NCBI RefSeq assembly: GCF_027409185.1
Contig: NC_084469.1
Coordinates: forward strand, 35,467,293-35,531,292
Length of the DNA: 64,000 nt
Origin: Cynocephalus volans
Taxonomy: Eukaryota; Chordata; Mammalia; Dermoptera; Cynocephalidae
Direction of reading: 5' to 3'
Below are positions 28,230 to 41,204 of the stretch, piece after piece. The translations under genes and the position numbers were made by a program. A model generated the notes under the pieces. The model had not been told where the DNA came from and searched no databases. It was given only the letters and a program-made list of their open reading frames with translations. Numbering within the stretch: position 1 is the first letter of the stretch; each line of letters begins with the position of its first letter.

Positions 28230-31200
28230 ATGTCCCCGGTCCTTCATTTCTACGTTCGTCCCTCTGGCCATGAGGGGGCAGCCTCTGGACACACTCGAAC
28301 GAAACTGCAAGAGAAGTTGCCAGAGCTGCAGGGTGTTGAGACTGAGCTGTGCTACAATGTGAACTGGACAGGTTGGGCCTGGCTATTGGATTCTTGGAGG
28401 ATGTGTCCCAGTGCCAGGGACAATGTCTCAAGCTGTCCCTACCCTGTCTCCCTGCAGCTGAGGCCCTTCCAAGTGCTGAGGAGATGAAGAAGCTGATGTG
28501 GCTGTTTGGCTGCCCTTTGTTGCTAGACGATGTTGCTCAGGAGTCCTGGCTCTTTCCTGGCTCCAGTGACCTGCTGCTGGAGGTCGGGCCCAGGTAAGTC
28601 TCATCCTGCAGCAACTTGTTCCCTGTTTCAAGGCACATGTTTCTTCTCGAACACACTACCATCCCTTCCAATTCTATGCCTCTACTTCCTCTTGTGGTCC
28701 TTTGGAGATTTGTTTTTCCTTCATTCCATCCTACTCCCTGTCTAGGAAGCCATGCACATGCTTCCCATTTGGGTAGATGCCAAGACTGAACCAGCTCCCA
28801 GGAATGTTCTGGATGTAAAACAGCTGTGTTCTGTGAAATTAAAATCAGAGCAGTTTTGGTGCTAGAAGGATATTTATGGTTTGATTTGAGTGACCTTTGA
28901 AAGCAGGTTTCTTGGTGCTTGGTCTGAGGCTGGAAGCCAGTGGTGATGGGGCAGCAGTGGGCAGGAGCCACCTTCTTGGCTGAAGCCTGCTGGGGCTCTC
29001 ATGTCCTAACCATCTGGCCCTCTCCTCAGGCTGAACTTCTCCACCCCAACATCTACCAACATCGTGTCAGTGTGCCAGGCTGCTGGACTAGGAGTTGTGG
29101 ATCGTGTAGAGATTACCCGGCGCTACCGGCTCTCGGTGAGGCATTAGAGAATCAGGAGGAGATCCTAAACTGTGGGGAAATAACAGGAGAAGCAGGGGGA
29201 AGAGCTCCTGGCTTTAGGCCTGCCCTGTATGGTTGCAGAGGTACTTTACTGCCTGAGGGTACCTGACTGAGGAGTGAATGGGGCAGAAATTCAGCCTGTG
29301 CTCCCCTTACTAATCTGTGCATCCTGGCATGGACTCATGCCTGGCATCTGAACAAAGATGGTATGTGGGGTGGCAGTGGGCTGGCCCTGCATGGCTTAGA
29401 AGGCCGAGGGTGGACGATTTCTTTTCTCTCTATTCTTTACCTCTTCTCTTCTTGCCCTCTGTGTCTCTACCCCTAGTTTGCCCAGCCCACTTCGGCTGGG
29501 GTGGAGGCCATCGCTCTGCCTGTACTGCATGACCGGATGACGGAGCAGCACTTCCCTCATCCTATACAGAGCTTCTCCTCTGAGAACATCCCAGCCCCGC
29601 TCAATGGCCCTATCAACATACTGACCGAGGGCCGGCTTGCCCTGGAGAAGGCCAATGAGGAGCTAGGTGAGCAGGGGTCCCTGGGAGGAGGAGAGTGAGG
29701 GCCTGGGATAGGCCCGTAGGGGTGTTGAGCCCTGGAACATGGCAGCCTGAGTTCCACAGTCAGCTTTTCCAGGGTTTGTCTCCTAGGTCTGGCCCTAGAC
29801 TCCTGGGACCTGGATTTCTACACCAAGCGCTTCCAGGAGCTGCAGCGGAACCCCAGCACTGTGGAGGCCTTTGACTTGGCTCAGTCTAATAGGTGGGGAG
29901 AAGTGGGTGTTCCTGATATCTGGGCCTGGGAGGTTGGAAGGGAAGACCACGGGGACTTGCCCTCGTGGCTTTCCCTTGGCTTAGAGGCCTCCCTGAGCCT
30001 GTTTGGGGGCCTGGGCTCCCCCATGCATACAGGAGTCTACATTCAAATCTTGGTTTTATCTTCACTTTGGCTCTGGATAATCCATAATGACAGAATCTAA
30101 GTATGGATTGGCTGTCACTCTTCTGTTAAATGCTGGTGAGAAGACATGGCTCTGAGAAATGACTCCTTTTCCACCCTGCCTTCCCCTCCCCACATCACCC
30201 ACTGCAGCGAGCACAGCCGACACTGGTTCTTCAAAGGCCAACTCCATGTGGATGGGCAGAAGCTGACACACTCACTCTTTGAGTCCATCATGAGCACCCA
30301 GGCATCCTCGAACCCCAACAGTATCCTCAAGTTCTGTGACAACAGCAGGTAGGTGTTGTCCTAGGCTGGGGGACCTTGGGCCTGGGGGAGGAGAGGTCCA
30401 AGGTTGGGTTGGCACAGATCCCAGAAAGGAAGCAGGATCCAGAATGGATGTGTCCACAGTGCGATCCAGGGAAAGGAAATCCGATTCCTACAGCCTGTGG
30501 ACCCCACACAGCCAAGCTGCTTCCGGCAACAGGAGGGGCTCAGACATGTTGTCTTCACAGCAGAGACCCACAACTTCCCCACAGGTGAGCTGGGTCCCTG
30601 GGAGGGATAGGTGAGATCAGAGAGAAGGGTGAGGCCTGGGAGAAACAATTTGAAGCTGGTTGTCCTTATTTTTAATGGGGATAGTCAGAGATGGGGTTTG
30701 TCTCTGTGGTACTCATTCCTCCCCCTCTCTCTCTTTGCAGGAGTGGCCCCCTTCAGCGGTGCGACCACAGGCACAGGGGGCCGGATCCGAGATGTCCAGT
30801 GCACAGGCCGCGGGGCCCATGTGGTGGCTGGCACTGCTGGCTACTGCTTTGGAAACCTGCACATCCCAGGTCCCATCTCCTTCCTCTCTACCCACCTTCC
30901 CTTCCAGATTCCTTTCCTTGGGTGGGAGGGCTCTAGAATAGCTGGCCTTTCATGGACCATGATGTTCATAAGGAATATAGGCTGGGGGAGACCGAGGTTG
31001 CCACTGGCTCTGCAGAACCTCAATTTTCTTTAGATACTAACATCCACTCAGCCAGAAAACACGACACTGGCTTGGTCTTATGATCACCACCTGCCCCCAA
31101 AATCCAGTTTCTTAGAAAGCCTTGAGATGTTTGATCATGAGTATCAGAGAGAAGGCTGATGTGGGAGGTGGAGAGCAAGACCAGTGCTTTTTATTTCCTG

Positions 31201-34200
31201 ACAGCTGGCCAGTACAGGCATCTGAGCCCTTCACCTCGGTGTTATCAGCACCATGCTGTCCCAAGTGAGCCACTGGCCAGCCCTAGACCAGTGCTTTATT
31301 GCTGGTTCTACACCTTCCTAAAATGGAACCTCCAACCATGCCGGTGGTCCTTGGTGGTTCAGACTCCCTGAAGGACACTAGCTCCTCTGTCTTCTGCCTT
31401 TACAGTGCATTCAATTTTCTCCTTCCCTCTCAGGTTACAGTCTGCCCTGGGAGGATCCGAGCTTCCAGTATCCTGGGAACCTTGCCCGGCCCCTGGAGGT
31501 TGCTATTGAAGCCAGTAATGGGGCTTCTGACTATGGCAACAAGTTTGGGGAGCCAGTGCTGGCTGGTGAGGCAGGGGTTGTGGAGGGATAATGAGCATCT
31601 TAGTCCTGGGGGTGGGGTGGGGGGTTGTGGATGGGGTATGCAACTCGGGGTTGTGGTATTGGGCAAGTGCTGGGGAGACCGGATAACTGGTCCTTGTCCC
31701 CTCTCCCTCTGATGTACACACTCTAGGCTTTGCCCGCTCCTTTGGCCTCCAGCTCCCGGATGGCCAGCGGCGTGAGTGGATCAAGCCCATCATGTTTAGT
31801 GGGGGCATTGGATCCATGGAAGCTGAGCATGTGAGCAAGGAGCCCCCAGAGCCAGGTGAGAGCCAGCTACCTTTCTCTGGATCCAGCCAGCTTTCACCTC
31901 AGCATGGGGCAGCTGCAGGGAGGGGATTTAGGGGACACCTCAATGGTTAGTTTTCAAGGCAGGAATGGGCTTTATGCCAGTGGGGCAATCTCAGTCTTCA
32001 TTGCCTCTGTCCCCTCCTAGTTTATTTGTGCATGGCATGCGCCCCCCTCTCTCTAGCCCTGTGCTGCTTGGTCACAACCTGTGAAATCAAAGCAGTCAGT
32101 ATTTATTCAGTACCTGCTGTGTGCCAGGGTTTTTTATCTGCTAGCTCAGTTCAATCAAGCAGACATTTATTGAGTGCCCCTTGCGTGCTTGGCACTGCTA
32201 GGTGTTGTGGTAGAATCAAGATAAAGGCCAGGTCCCATTTATTGAATAGGTGACCCAATTACATGGTTCAAAATTGAAAAGGCTGGAAAGGTTATAAAGT
32301 AAGAACTCTCCCCCTGGTCCCCAGCTGTTTAGTTTCCCTCCTGAGAGACAACCTATGTTATTAGGTTACTTTTGTATCCTACCAGAGGTATTTCCTGCAT
32401 AGATAAACAGATCCATATGTATATTTGCCCCTTTTTTAAAACACATGGCATAATGTACATGCTTCTTTTTTTTAATAAGCACTTTATTGAGTTGTAATTC
32501 ATGTCCCATAAAGTTCACCCTTTCAAAGTACAAGTCATTGGTTTTTGCCATATTCACAAAGTTGTGCATCGATCACCACTGATTCCAGAACATTGTCATC
32601 ATCCCAGGAAGAAGCTGTATACCCATTAGCAGTCACTCCCCATCTCATCCCCCAGCCTCTAGCAACCACAAATCTACTTTATGATTCTATAGATTTGCCT
32701 ACTCTGGACATTTCATAAAACAGAATCATGCAATATGTGGCCTTTTGTGTCGAGCTTCTTTCACTTAGCATAGTATTTTCAAAGTTCATTTATGTTGTAG
32801 CATGTATTGGTACTTTATTCCTTTTTATGGCTGAATAATCTGTTTTATAGATATGTCACATTTCGTTTATCCCTCAGTTGATAGACATTTGGATTGTTTC
32901 TACTTTTTAGCTATTAGGAATAGTGCTGCTATGACTATTTGTGTACATATTTTCTTATGCACATGTGTTCTCACTTCTCTTGGGTATTTAACTAGGAGTG
33001 GAACTGCTACGTCACATGGAAACTATGTTCAACTTTTTAAGAAACTGCCAGACTGTTTTCTGAAGCGGGAATACCGTTCTGCATTCCTTCCAGCAGTGTA
33101 CGAGGGTTGCAATTTCTCCACAGTCTTTGACAATAGTTCTTATTATCTGTCCTCTTTTTTTTTTTTCTTTTTTGGTAGATATAATAGCTAGAAATATCTG
33201 TCCTTTTGATTACAGGCATCATAGTGGGTGTGAAGAGGTATCTCATTGTGGTTTTTATTTGCATTCCCCTAATGACTAATGATGTTGAGCATCTTTTCAA
33301 GTATGCTTGTTGGCCATTTGTGTATCTTTTTTGGAGAAATATTTATTCTTTGCCCGTTTTTTAATTGGGTGATTTGTCTTTTGTTTGGTTGTAAGAGTTT
33401 GGGGAGTATTGCTATCTTAACAATATTAAGTCCTTTACTCTATGAATATGGGATCTTTTTCTGTTTAGGTCTTCTAAGATGTTTTGTAGTTCTTAGTGTA
33501 TAAGTCTGCACTTCTGTATGGAGTTTGGTATTCGAGCAGGGTCCTGCAGCCAGTGCCCCATGGACACTGAGGGAAGACTGTACTTCCCTACATTCATATG
33601 CAGTTCTCTTTTTTGGTAGCTTAGTGTTTCATTGTATGGACATACCATAATTTATTTAATCAGTTCTCTGTTGTTAGTGTTTAGATTATTTTCTCTTTGC
33701 TAATACAAAAAAAGTTACAACATCTAATCTTGTCCACAGGTGATTTTGTACCTTTGCAAATAAATCTGTAGGATATATTCCTTGAAATGTATTTAACCAA
33801 CAAAGAATATGTACGTTTGTAATTTTCGTTGATATTGCCAAATTGTTCTCCTTAGAGGTTGTACCATTTTACCTTGCCATCACCTCAGTGGAGTGTTAAG
33901 GCCCCTATTCCCCTAATACCAGCTTCCTTTATCTTCACCCTGCCTTGCTCTAGAGGCCTCTTCTGTTGACTTTTCCAATGTTCAGATTCTGCCCTCCTTC
34001 CTCTCAGGCATGGAGGTGGTAAAGGTCGGGGGTCCTGTCTATAGGATTGGAGTTGGGGGCGGAGCTGCTTCGTCCGTGCAGGTGAGTGAGAGTAGCTAAA
34101 GGTGCAGACTCCATGTTGTTGCTGGGTCCTGTATGCGAGTGGGGTATGGGAACTCCCAGCCTTCCTGAGCCATATGTTCCCCCAGGTGCAGGGAGACAAT

Positions 34201-37200
34201 GCTAGTGACCTGGACTTTGGGGCTGTGCAGCGGGGTGACCCAGAGATGGAGCAGAAGATGAACCGTGTGATCCGGGCTTGTGTGGAGGCCCCGGGGGGCA
34301 ACCCCATCTGCAGCCTCCATGACCAGGGCTCTGGTGGCAATGGTGAGAGAGGAGGTTGGGACAAAGGATGGGGCCTACCTGGTCTCCTGCCAGGTTGGCT
34401 TTAGGGAGAGGCATCGAGGATATGCAACCAACCGCCCAGCTTGGGGTCCCGTTCTTCACCAACTGTACATTCTGGACAGCCTCAGGGTTGGAGAGGGTAG
34501 AAGCCTGCTACCGTGGGAGGGTGGAGAGTGAGGGTGTAGCAGCAACTGACACAGGGCACACAGAATTAGGGGCTCCTTTGGAGGCCGGAGAGTGCCCTTA
34601 GTTCGCCTGGAGTTGACCATGACCAGATTGCCACCTCTCCTCACAATCCTGTCATCAGGAAACGTCCTAAAGGAGCTGAGTGACCCAGCTGGAGCCATCA
34701 TTTATACTAGCCGCTTCCAGGTGGGCCTCGTTCCCTGAAGTCTGGCTGTTTCCCCTCCTCTGCTTGCCCTAGCTGGCCTCCTCCCATCTTCCCCACATTC
34801 CTAGAGACAACGGGAGACTTGGGAGTGCCTACCAACCCTTCTCTTTCCTCCCCATTGTGGCTGTGCAGCTGGGGGACCCGACCCTGAATGCCCTGGAAAT
34901 CTGGGGGGCCGAGTACCAGGAGTCAAATGCACTTCTGCTGAGGCCACCCCACCGGGACTTCCTGAGTCAAGTCAGTGCCCGGGAACGCTGCCCGGCTTCC
35001 TTTGTGGGCACCATCACTGGAGACGGGAGAGTGAGTTGGCCCAGGGAGTGGGGAGCAGACACTGGGCAGCCTTCAGCTGCCTGGGTACGGGCTGGAGAGA
35101 GAACTGTTGAGGGAGAGGGAGGAGAAGAGGGTGGGGGGTGGGGGGTGGTAAATAAGGTGTGGGGAACAGGATGTAGGAGGCGGGGAGGAGCAGGGTCTCA
35201 ATAGGGGAAGCCAGACAAGGGGTGGACAGAGCACTTCTGCCTGATTTCTAGGAGCACTCCTTGCGGGTGTTCATAGTCTTGTTCCTTCTTGGTGGTGTCC
35301 TTGTGGTCTATAGATAGTTCTGGTGGATGATCGGGAGTGTCTTATGGGAAGAAATGGCCGCGGGGATGCCCCCCCAGTGCCTCCCCCAACCCCTGTGGAC
35401 CTGGAGCTCTACTGGGTGCTGGGCAAGATGCCTCGGAAGGTATGTGGGGGTGGCAGTGGGAGGTGTGTCTCTCCTGTGGTCTTCCTCTCCACACCCCCCT
35501 TTACCAGCCTCCCCCAGATGCTCACACTTCCTTGTTGTCATCTGTATTGCAGGAGTTCTTCCTTCAGAGGGCTCCCCCTTTGCTGCAGCCTCTGGCCTTG
35601 CCCCCAGGGCTGAGCGTGCGCCAGGCTCTGGAGCGGGTTCTGCGGCTGCCTGCCGTGGCCAGCAAGCGCTACCTCACCAACAAGGTCCTCCCCGCACCCC
35701 CGCTCTGTCCCTTCAGCCCTCTGTATCCTTCCCTCCATTCACCCACTGCTGGCTCCCGCTCTTGGGGACTACTGTGGGGGTTCACCAGATCCTGGGAGGA
35801 AGAAGCAGGCAGCCACCTGATGGCCTGGTCTCTGCTGCCCACCCTCTGAGTGGAGCTCTTGCTTATGTGTTGGGGGAGAGCAAGGCCTCCTGCCACCCCA
35901 TGTCCCTGTGGGGTGAGTGGAGGAGCACGTGCTCTCTCTGTCCCTTGTGCTCTTGCTAACCCTGCTTGGTTCTGCAGGTGGACCGCTCCGTGGGCGGCCT
36001 GGTGGCCCAGCAGCAGTGTGTTGGGCCCCTGCAGACTCCTCTGGCAGATGTAGCGGTTGTGGCACTGAGTCACCAGGAGCTCATAGGGGCCGCCATGGCC
36101 CTGGGAGAGCAGCCAATCAAGAGCCTGCTGGACCCCAAGGTTGCCGCCCGGCTGGCTGTGGCTGAAGCCCTCACCAATCTGGTGTTTGCTCTGGTCACCG
36201 ACCTCCGGGTGAGCTCCCCCGCAGCTTCTGCCCTGGAGCCCCAGGCCTTTGGGACCCTTCCACACCCCCGCTCACTTATCTTCTTGCCCTTTATTCCATG
36301 CTCGTATCCTCCCATTCCCTCTGCACGCCCGGACTCTCCCCATCTCTCTTCCCTTTTAATACCATGTCCCCACCACTACTAGGATGTGAAGTGCAGTGGG
36401 AACTGGATGTGGGCAGCCAAGCTCCCAGGGGAGGGTGCAGCTCTGGCCGATGCCTGTGAGGCTATGGTGGCAGTGATGGAAGCCCTGGGAGTGGCAGTGG
36501 ACGGTGGCAAGGACTCCCTCAGCATGGCTGCCCGGGTTGGCACTGAGACTGTGAAGGCTCCTGGTGAGGTCTGGGGGCCCCAGGAAGCGGGAGGAACTGC
36601 AGGGCTGGGCTGGCGTCGCCCTTTTTCTTACTCCCACTCACTCGGCAGGGTCGCTGGTCATCTCAGCCTATGCTGTCTGTCCAGACATCACAGCCACTGT
36701 GACCCCAGACCTCAAGCATCCTGGAGGGAGAGGTATGGGTTTGTCTCCATCCGCACCGCATTGTGTGTTCTGAGCTTGGTCCTTGGTTCGGGGTCTGCAT
36801 TGTGAGGACTGGAGCCCCTCATCTCGTCACTGGGCTGTGGTGCTTTCTGGGACTGGTGGTATGGGAACAGCAGTCCTGTGAGCACTTTGGAGAGGAGTCC
36901 TCCTGAGCTGCCCATCTCCCCTCATGCCTCCCATCTCCCCAGGCCACCTGCTATATGTGCCTCTAAGCCCTGGGCAGCACCGGCTGGGGGGCACAGCTCT
37001 GGCCCAGTGCTTCTCTCAGCTGGGGGAGCAGCCTCCCAACCTGGACCTTCCTGAGAACTTGGTGCGTGCCTTCAGCATCACCCAGGGGCTGCTGAAAGGT
37101 GAGTGAGGCCCTGAGGGTGGGGGGTGCATGTGGTGCCTGGCCCGCAGCAGGCGTCCAGCTGAGCATGTGAGTGTGGCACAGGAGGAACTCAGAGGCCTTT

Positions 37201-39980
37201 CCCCCTTGCTCTCTGTGGGCCCACATTCTCACACGTCCTCTCGACCCATTCTCCAGAAGGGAGAGTGGAGCCATCAGGTTCAGGCACTGAGGTTGCTGAG
37301 CATTTTTCTCCTTCCTCCAGACCACCTCCTTTGCTCAGGCCATGATGTCAGTGATGGAGGTCTCGTCACCTGCCTGTTAGAGATGGCCTTTGCTGGGAAT
37401 TGTGGGATAGAGGTGGACGTGCCTGCCCCTGGGATCAATGGTGAGGAACCTAGGGTCTAGATTCAGGCCTGGGCTGCCTTCTCCACCCTGCAGACCCCAT
37501 CTCCTGTTAAACAATGGAGTGTCCCCTGACCCTTTTTCCCTAGTCTTCCCCAACTGTCTATTCTGTGCTGTCTTCTCTGACAGCTGAACCAGATGGCACC
37601 CACCTTGTTCCCAGCTGCACTCCACTGAGATGTCCCACGGTCCCTGATGCAGTGTTCTTGATTCCCCCCTTCCCAGCCCTCTCCCCACACTGATCCCTGC
37701 CTCCACTCCCTCAGCCTCCCTGACCTGCCCTCTGAGTCCCTGGAAGCACCCTAACCACCCTGACTCCCCCCATTGCTCTCCCAGCTCTGCCTGTGCTGTT
37801 CGCTGAGGAGCCAGGTCTGGTGGTAGAGGTGCAGGAGCCAGACCTGGCCCAGGTGCTGAAGCGTTACCTGGGGGCTGGCCTCCACTGCCTGGAGCTGGGC
37901 CGCACAGGCGATGCCGGGCCCCACGCCATGGTGAGGAAGTGAGGAAAAGAGCGGATTGGAGTGGGGAGGTCGTGCTGCACCTCTCTGCCAGCCATGGAGG
38001 GGCCGTCCTTTCTCCTAGCCCTTGATAGATCTGCCCCTCTCCCTAGGTCCGGGTATCTGTGAATGGGGCTATGGTTCTGGAGGAGCCTGTTGGGCAGCTG
38101 CGAGCCCTCTGGGAGGAAACGAGTTTCCAGCTGGACCAGCTGCAGGCAGAGCCACGCTGTGTGGCAGAGGAGGAACAGGGCCTGAGGGAGCGGATGGGGC
38201 CCAGCTACTGCCTGCCCCCCACCTTTCCCAAAGCCTCTGTGCCCCGGGAGCCTGGTGAGGCAGTGTGTGCACAGGGTTGGCTTCCTGGGGGCATGGTGTC
38301 TGGGGAGTTGGGGTGGGGAGGTAACCCTACACCCCAGAGACACTCTTTCTCCCCACAGGAGGTCCTATCCCCCGAGTCGCCATCTTGCGAGAGGAGGGCA
38401 GTAATGGAGACCGGGAGATGGCCGATGCCTTCCACCTGGCTGGGTTTGAGGTGAGCAGGGTGGCTGGCAGAGCTGGGGGTGATGAGCCAGCCTCAGGCTG
38501 TGTGTCCTCCAACACTCCCCATCCCCATCCTGCCAGGTGTGGGATGTGACCATGCAGGACCTCTGCTCTGGGGCAATTGGACTGGACACATTCCGCGGTG
38601 TGGCCTTTGTGGGCGGTTTCAGCTATGCAGATGTCCTGGGCTCTGCCAAAGGTTGGTGTGCAGGCTTCTGCCCGCTCTCTTCCCCACACGTTCTCAAAGA
38701 GGTGCCTCTAGCCCCCTCTCCCTGAGCTGAGGATTGGCCTTTCACCTCCATAAAGCCAGGGGATAGTGGGCACGTTGGCTCTGAGTCAGAGGCCAGCAGA
38801 AGGCCTGTAGTAACTTAAAAGAGGCAGGGGGCTCAGTGGGGCTGGGCCAACCTAGAGGGCACATGTCTTATCTAAAGGCGCAGCTGCTACTCAGCTCTAG
38901 CAGATTGTCCTGTTAGAAAGATGGCTCACATGGCCAGATCTTTCTGTTTTTCAAGAGAAGCCAAAATTCAGATTTTTATATGAACTCTTATTTTTAAATG
39001 TTAGGCAACAAAATAAGAACTTCTGAAAATGTTCTGCTGGCCAGTAAAAAATCATGGGCTGTATCTCTGGCTCAGGGGTTTGCGAACTCTGATTTAAGCT
39101 GATAGACCTGTTCCTTCCCCAAGCTTGCTGAGGGGGTCTTTTGGGGAGAGTAGCCGTTCTTGCTGGGATGGAAGAGTAGCTGTCCCCCTTCATTCCTGGC
39201 TTCCCCTTTTCTGAGGCCTTCCACGTCTCACTCCAACTTTCCTGTTCCCTCCTAGGGTGGGCGGCTGCTGTGAACTTTCATCCACAGGCCAGGACTGAGC
39301 TCAGGCGCTTCCGGAAACGGCCAGATACCTTCAGCCTGGGCGTGTGTAACGGCTGTCAGCTGCTGGCTCTTCTGGGCTGGGTGGGAAGTGACCCCAATGA
39401 AGCAGGGGAGATGGGCCCTGACTCCTGGCCAGCCCAGCCTGGCCTCCTGCTGCGCCACAATGTGTCTGGCCGTTTTGAGTCTCGCTGGGCCAGTGTGCGC
39501 GTGGGGCCCGGGCCAGCCCTGATGCTGCGAGGGATGGAGGGCGCCGTGCTGCCAGTGTGGAGCGCCCATGGGGAAGGTCAGGCCCGGCCAGGCAGTGGGG
39601 AGGGCCTGAGGGCGGGAGATGGTGGAGGGCCCAAAGGAACTGGCTTTCACTTCCTTTCTTCCATCCCAGGTTACATGGCATTTTCTTCTCCGGAACTCCA
39701 AGCCCTGATCGAGGCCAGGGGCTTGGCCCCTCTGCATTGGGCAGATGATGACGGGAACCCCACAGAACAGTACCCCCTGAATCCCAATGGGTCCCCAGGG
39801 GGTGTGGCTGGTGTCTGCTCCCCAGATGGCCGCCACCTGGCTCTCATGCCTCACCCTGAGCGGGTCGTGAGGCCTTGGCAGTGGGCGTGGCGACCCCCTC
39901 CGTTTGACACTCTGACCACCTCCCCCTGGCTCCAGCTCTTCATTAATGCCCGAAACTGGACTCTGGAAGGAGGCTGCTAA
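28230..39980 (+). CDS. PFAS: PFAS, phosphoribosylformylglycinamidine synthase (27 coding exons)
   Basis: PFAS catalyses the fourth step of de novo purine synthesis in the cytosol: FGAR, glutamine and ATP give FGAM. It is a member of the purinosome. I joined 27 plus-strand exons in one frame of 1337 codons plus TAA; human PFAS, from memory, has 1338 residues. The protein opens [20 protein letters not shown], a PurS-like N terminus. The synthetase core contains ETHNFPTG (309-316), [10 protein letters not shown] (799-808) and HDVSDGG (908-914). The C-terminal glutaminase domain has the nucleophile Cys1157 in GVCNGC and the His1296/Glu1298 pair in PHPER. All are intact, so the enzyme should be active. 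The start ATG follows GCAGAG, an adequate Kozak context, directly after an intron acceptor. It probably shares a CpG promoter with CTC1. Confidence 0.97.
31191..31285 (-). mobile_element. CYN-like SINE
   Basis: Minus-strand unit with GGCTGGCCAGTGGCTCACTT and CAGATGCCTGTACTGGCCAG, flanked by GACCAGTGCTTT at 31179-31190 and 31286-31297. Sits in a PFAS intron. Confidence 0.87.
32095..32225 (-). repeat. L2 3'-end fragments
   Basis: Two adjacent copies of the reverse-complement L2 end: 'cagtacctgctgtgtgccag' and then 'attgagtgccccttgcgtgc'. Confidence 0.5.
32430..33885 (-). repeat. Old L1 (L1M-type) block in PFAS intron
   Basis: The plus strand reads as the reverse complement of old L1 3' sequence: 'ttatggctgaataatctgtt', then 'ggaactgctacgtcacatgg', 'gaaactgccagactgttttc' and 'ctaatgactaatgatgttga'. 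A second related segment follows from about 33590. There are many breaks and no intact ORF. Confidence 0.65.
38925..39100. repeat. Probable old DNA-transposon fragment
   Basis: The segment around 'tttttcaagagaagccaaaa' to 'tctggctcaggggtttgcga' resembles a MER-type DNA element, as far as I can recall. It lies in the 600-bp intron before the PFAS glutaminase exon. The family is not assigned with confidence. Confidence 0.3.
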
Positions 39981-40371
39981 GCAGGCCAGGGAGGCTCACC
40001 TGGACCTCATGGCTCATCCTGAGTGTCTGCTATCCTGTCCCCCATTGTGTTCAGGAGCATTCCATATTTTTTATATTTTTATTTTTTTGCTGTATGACTG
40101 TTAGTGTTAGGTCCCTGGAACTGAAAACCTGACTTTTAGGAAGCCCCTACCCTTCGGTTTTGTTTCTCTAAATTTCATTCCTCTAAGTTTCTACATTGGT
40201 AAGTCTCTGTTCCTAGACAGGCTGAGCAAGCTGTGCCCAGAGTGTAACATGGTAACTGCTTCCCCTGGCTAGCCCAAGGTTTCTGTCTCCCCATGTCTCT
40301 GTTCCCATGAACAGGCTGTATCCAGAGTGGAACATTGTGACCATCTTCCTAGGCTAGGTCAGATGCCAATC

Positions 40372-40450
40372 TTCGGGCGACACCAAGCCAAGGGTTGCGA
40401 TCCCCTTACCGGTCACAAAAGACAATAAATAAATAAATAAATAAATAAAA
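40372..40450 (+). mobile_element. CYN-like SINE, 3' part only
   Basis: Ends with GCGATCCCCTTACCGGTCAC followed by an (AATA)n tail at 40424-40449. The 5' units are missing. Confidence 0.7.
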
Positions 40451-40535
40451 TTAAAAGAAGACACCCAACTCCCTCTCGGGGCTGACACCATTTTTAGGCT
40501 CAGCCCAGCAGGTCCACTTGCCACTTGCTAATAAA
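40424..40535 (+). terminator. PFAS: Candidate PFAS poly(A) signals inside repeats
   Basis: No AATAAA or ATTAAA occurs between the PFAS stop (39980) and 40423. The first AATAAA motifs are in the SINE tail (from 40424) and in the LTR-like sequence (40530-40535). PFAS may therefore use a transposon-derived signal, or a non-canonical one upstream. Confidence 0.4.
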
Positions 40536-41204
40536 ATCTTTTCTTCCTTTACCTGTTTAGCATCTCCTTCCTCAGTGATCTTGCACTTAGCACTCCATAT
40601 TTTTCCAGACGTATCTTGGACAGACAAGGACAAAATGCCAAAAAAAAAAAAATCAGCTGATTTGATAATTATCCTGCTTTTGCCTTATGTTGCTGGATCT
40701 GTTTTCAGTTCTGCTCTAATACGGTTTGCCCTTCCTGGAGCCCAGGAAGTAGCACATGATTCAGAGGAAAGAGCCTACAGTGGAAAGGTAGGGTGCATGG
40801 GGTTGGGGGAGGGGGATGCATTGGCCCCGCTTTGCATCATCCACCCAGGTGGGCTCTGAGGAATATTTTATGCCCCCCCTTACTCATCATTGGGGTTTAG
40901 GGGATGGGGCTGCATATACAAAAGTGCAAATCAGCTCAAGACCTCATTGTTCTCATCTGAAAAACAGCAGAAACGTTTTGTATTCCTCTTAAAATGCTGC
41001 ACTGTGCTAAATGCAAGGAACTGTTGCCTACAGAGGTTTCTCTGACAGGGTTTCTGGCTGTGTCTCAGGGCTAGGCAGGTGCTGGCCTCTGAACTTTGTA
41101 TTCCTGATCCACTTCTGACAGAAGTGGTGGGTACCCTCATCCCCAGAACCAAGCCCTTAGTATATTCGAATACTACTGCTTCATTCATTCCATTAATGAG
41201 CTAC

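Larger units (their letters stand above)
28230..39980 (+). other. PFAS: PFAS coding exon map
   Basis: Coding exons in order: 28230-28371; 28458-28593; 29030-29135; 29477-29666; 29787-29892; 30208-30348; 30460-30584; 30741-30869; 31434-31565; 31727-31855; 34008-34081; 34186-34342; 34659-34720; 34869-35030; 35314-35439; 35553-35684; 35978-36208; 36383-36563; 36649-36732; 36943-37098; 37321-37440; 37785-37930; 38047-38254; 38359-38450; 38537-38651; 39256-39576; 39670-39980. Lengths sum to 4014 nt. All introns are GT-AG by phase. Donors after 30869 (GTCCCA) and 35684 (GTCCTC) are weak matches to consensus. The biggest internal intron (31856-34007) is filled with L2 and L1 sequence. Confidence 0.93.
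40195..40655 (+). mobile_element. Possible class I ERV-type LTR fossil with a SINE inserted
   Basis: 'ctctcggggctgacaccatt' and 'ccacttgctaataaaatctt' look like the R/U5 part of a gammaretrovirus-like LTR. The left part contains an imperfect tandem duplication (about 40207-40276 and 40300-40360). A CYN-like SINE tail interrupts it. Old, non-coding, and the family is uncertain. Confidence 0.4.

Noticed and set aside
35327-35959. 210-residue open frame on the plus strand
   Set aside because: Out-of-frame reading over PFAS exons 16-17 and GC-rich introns. It is not a separate gene.
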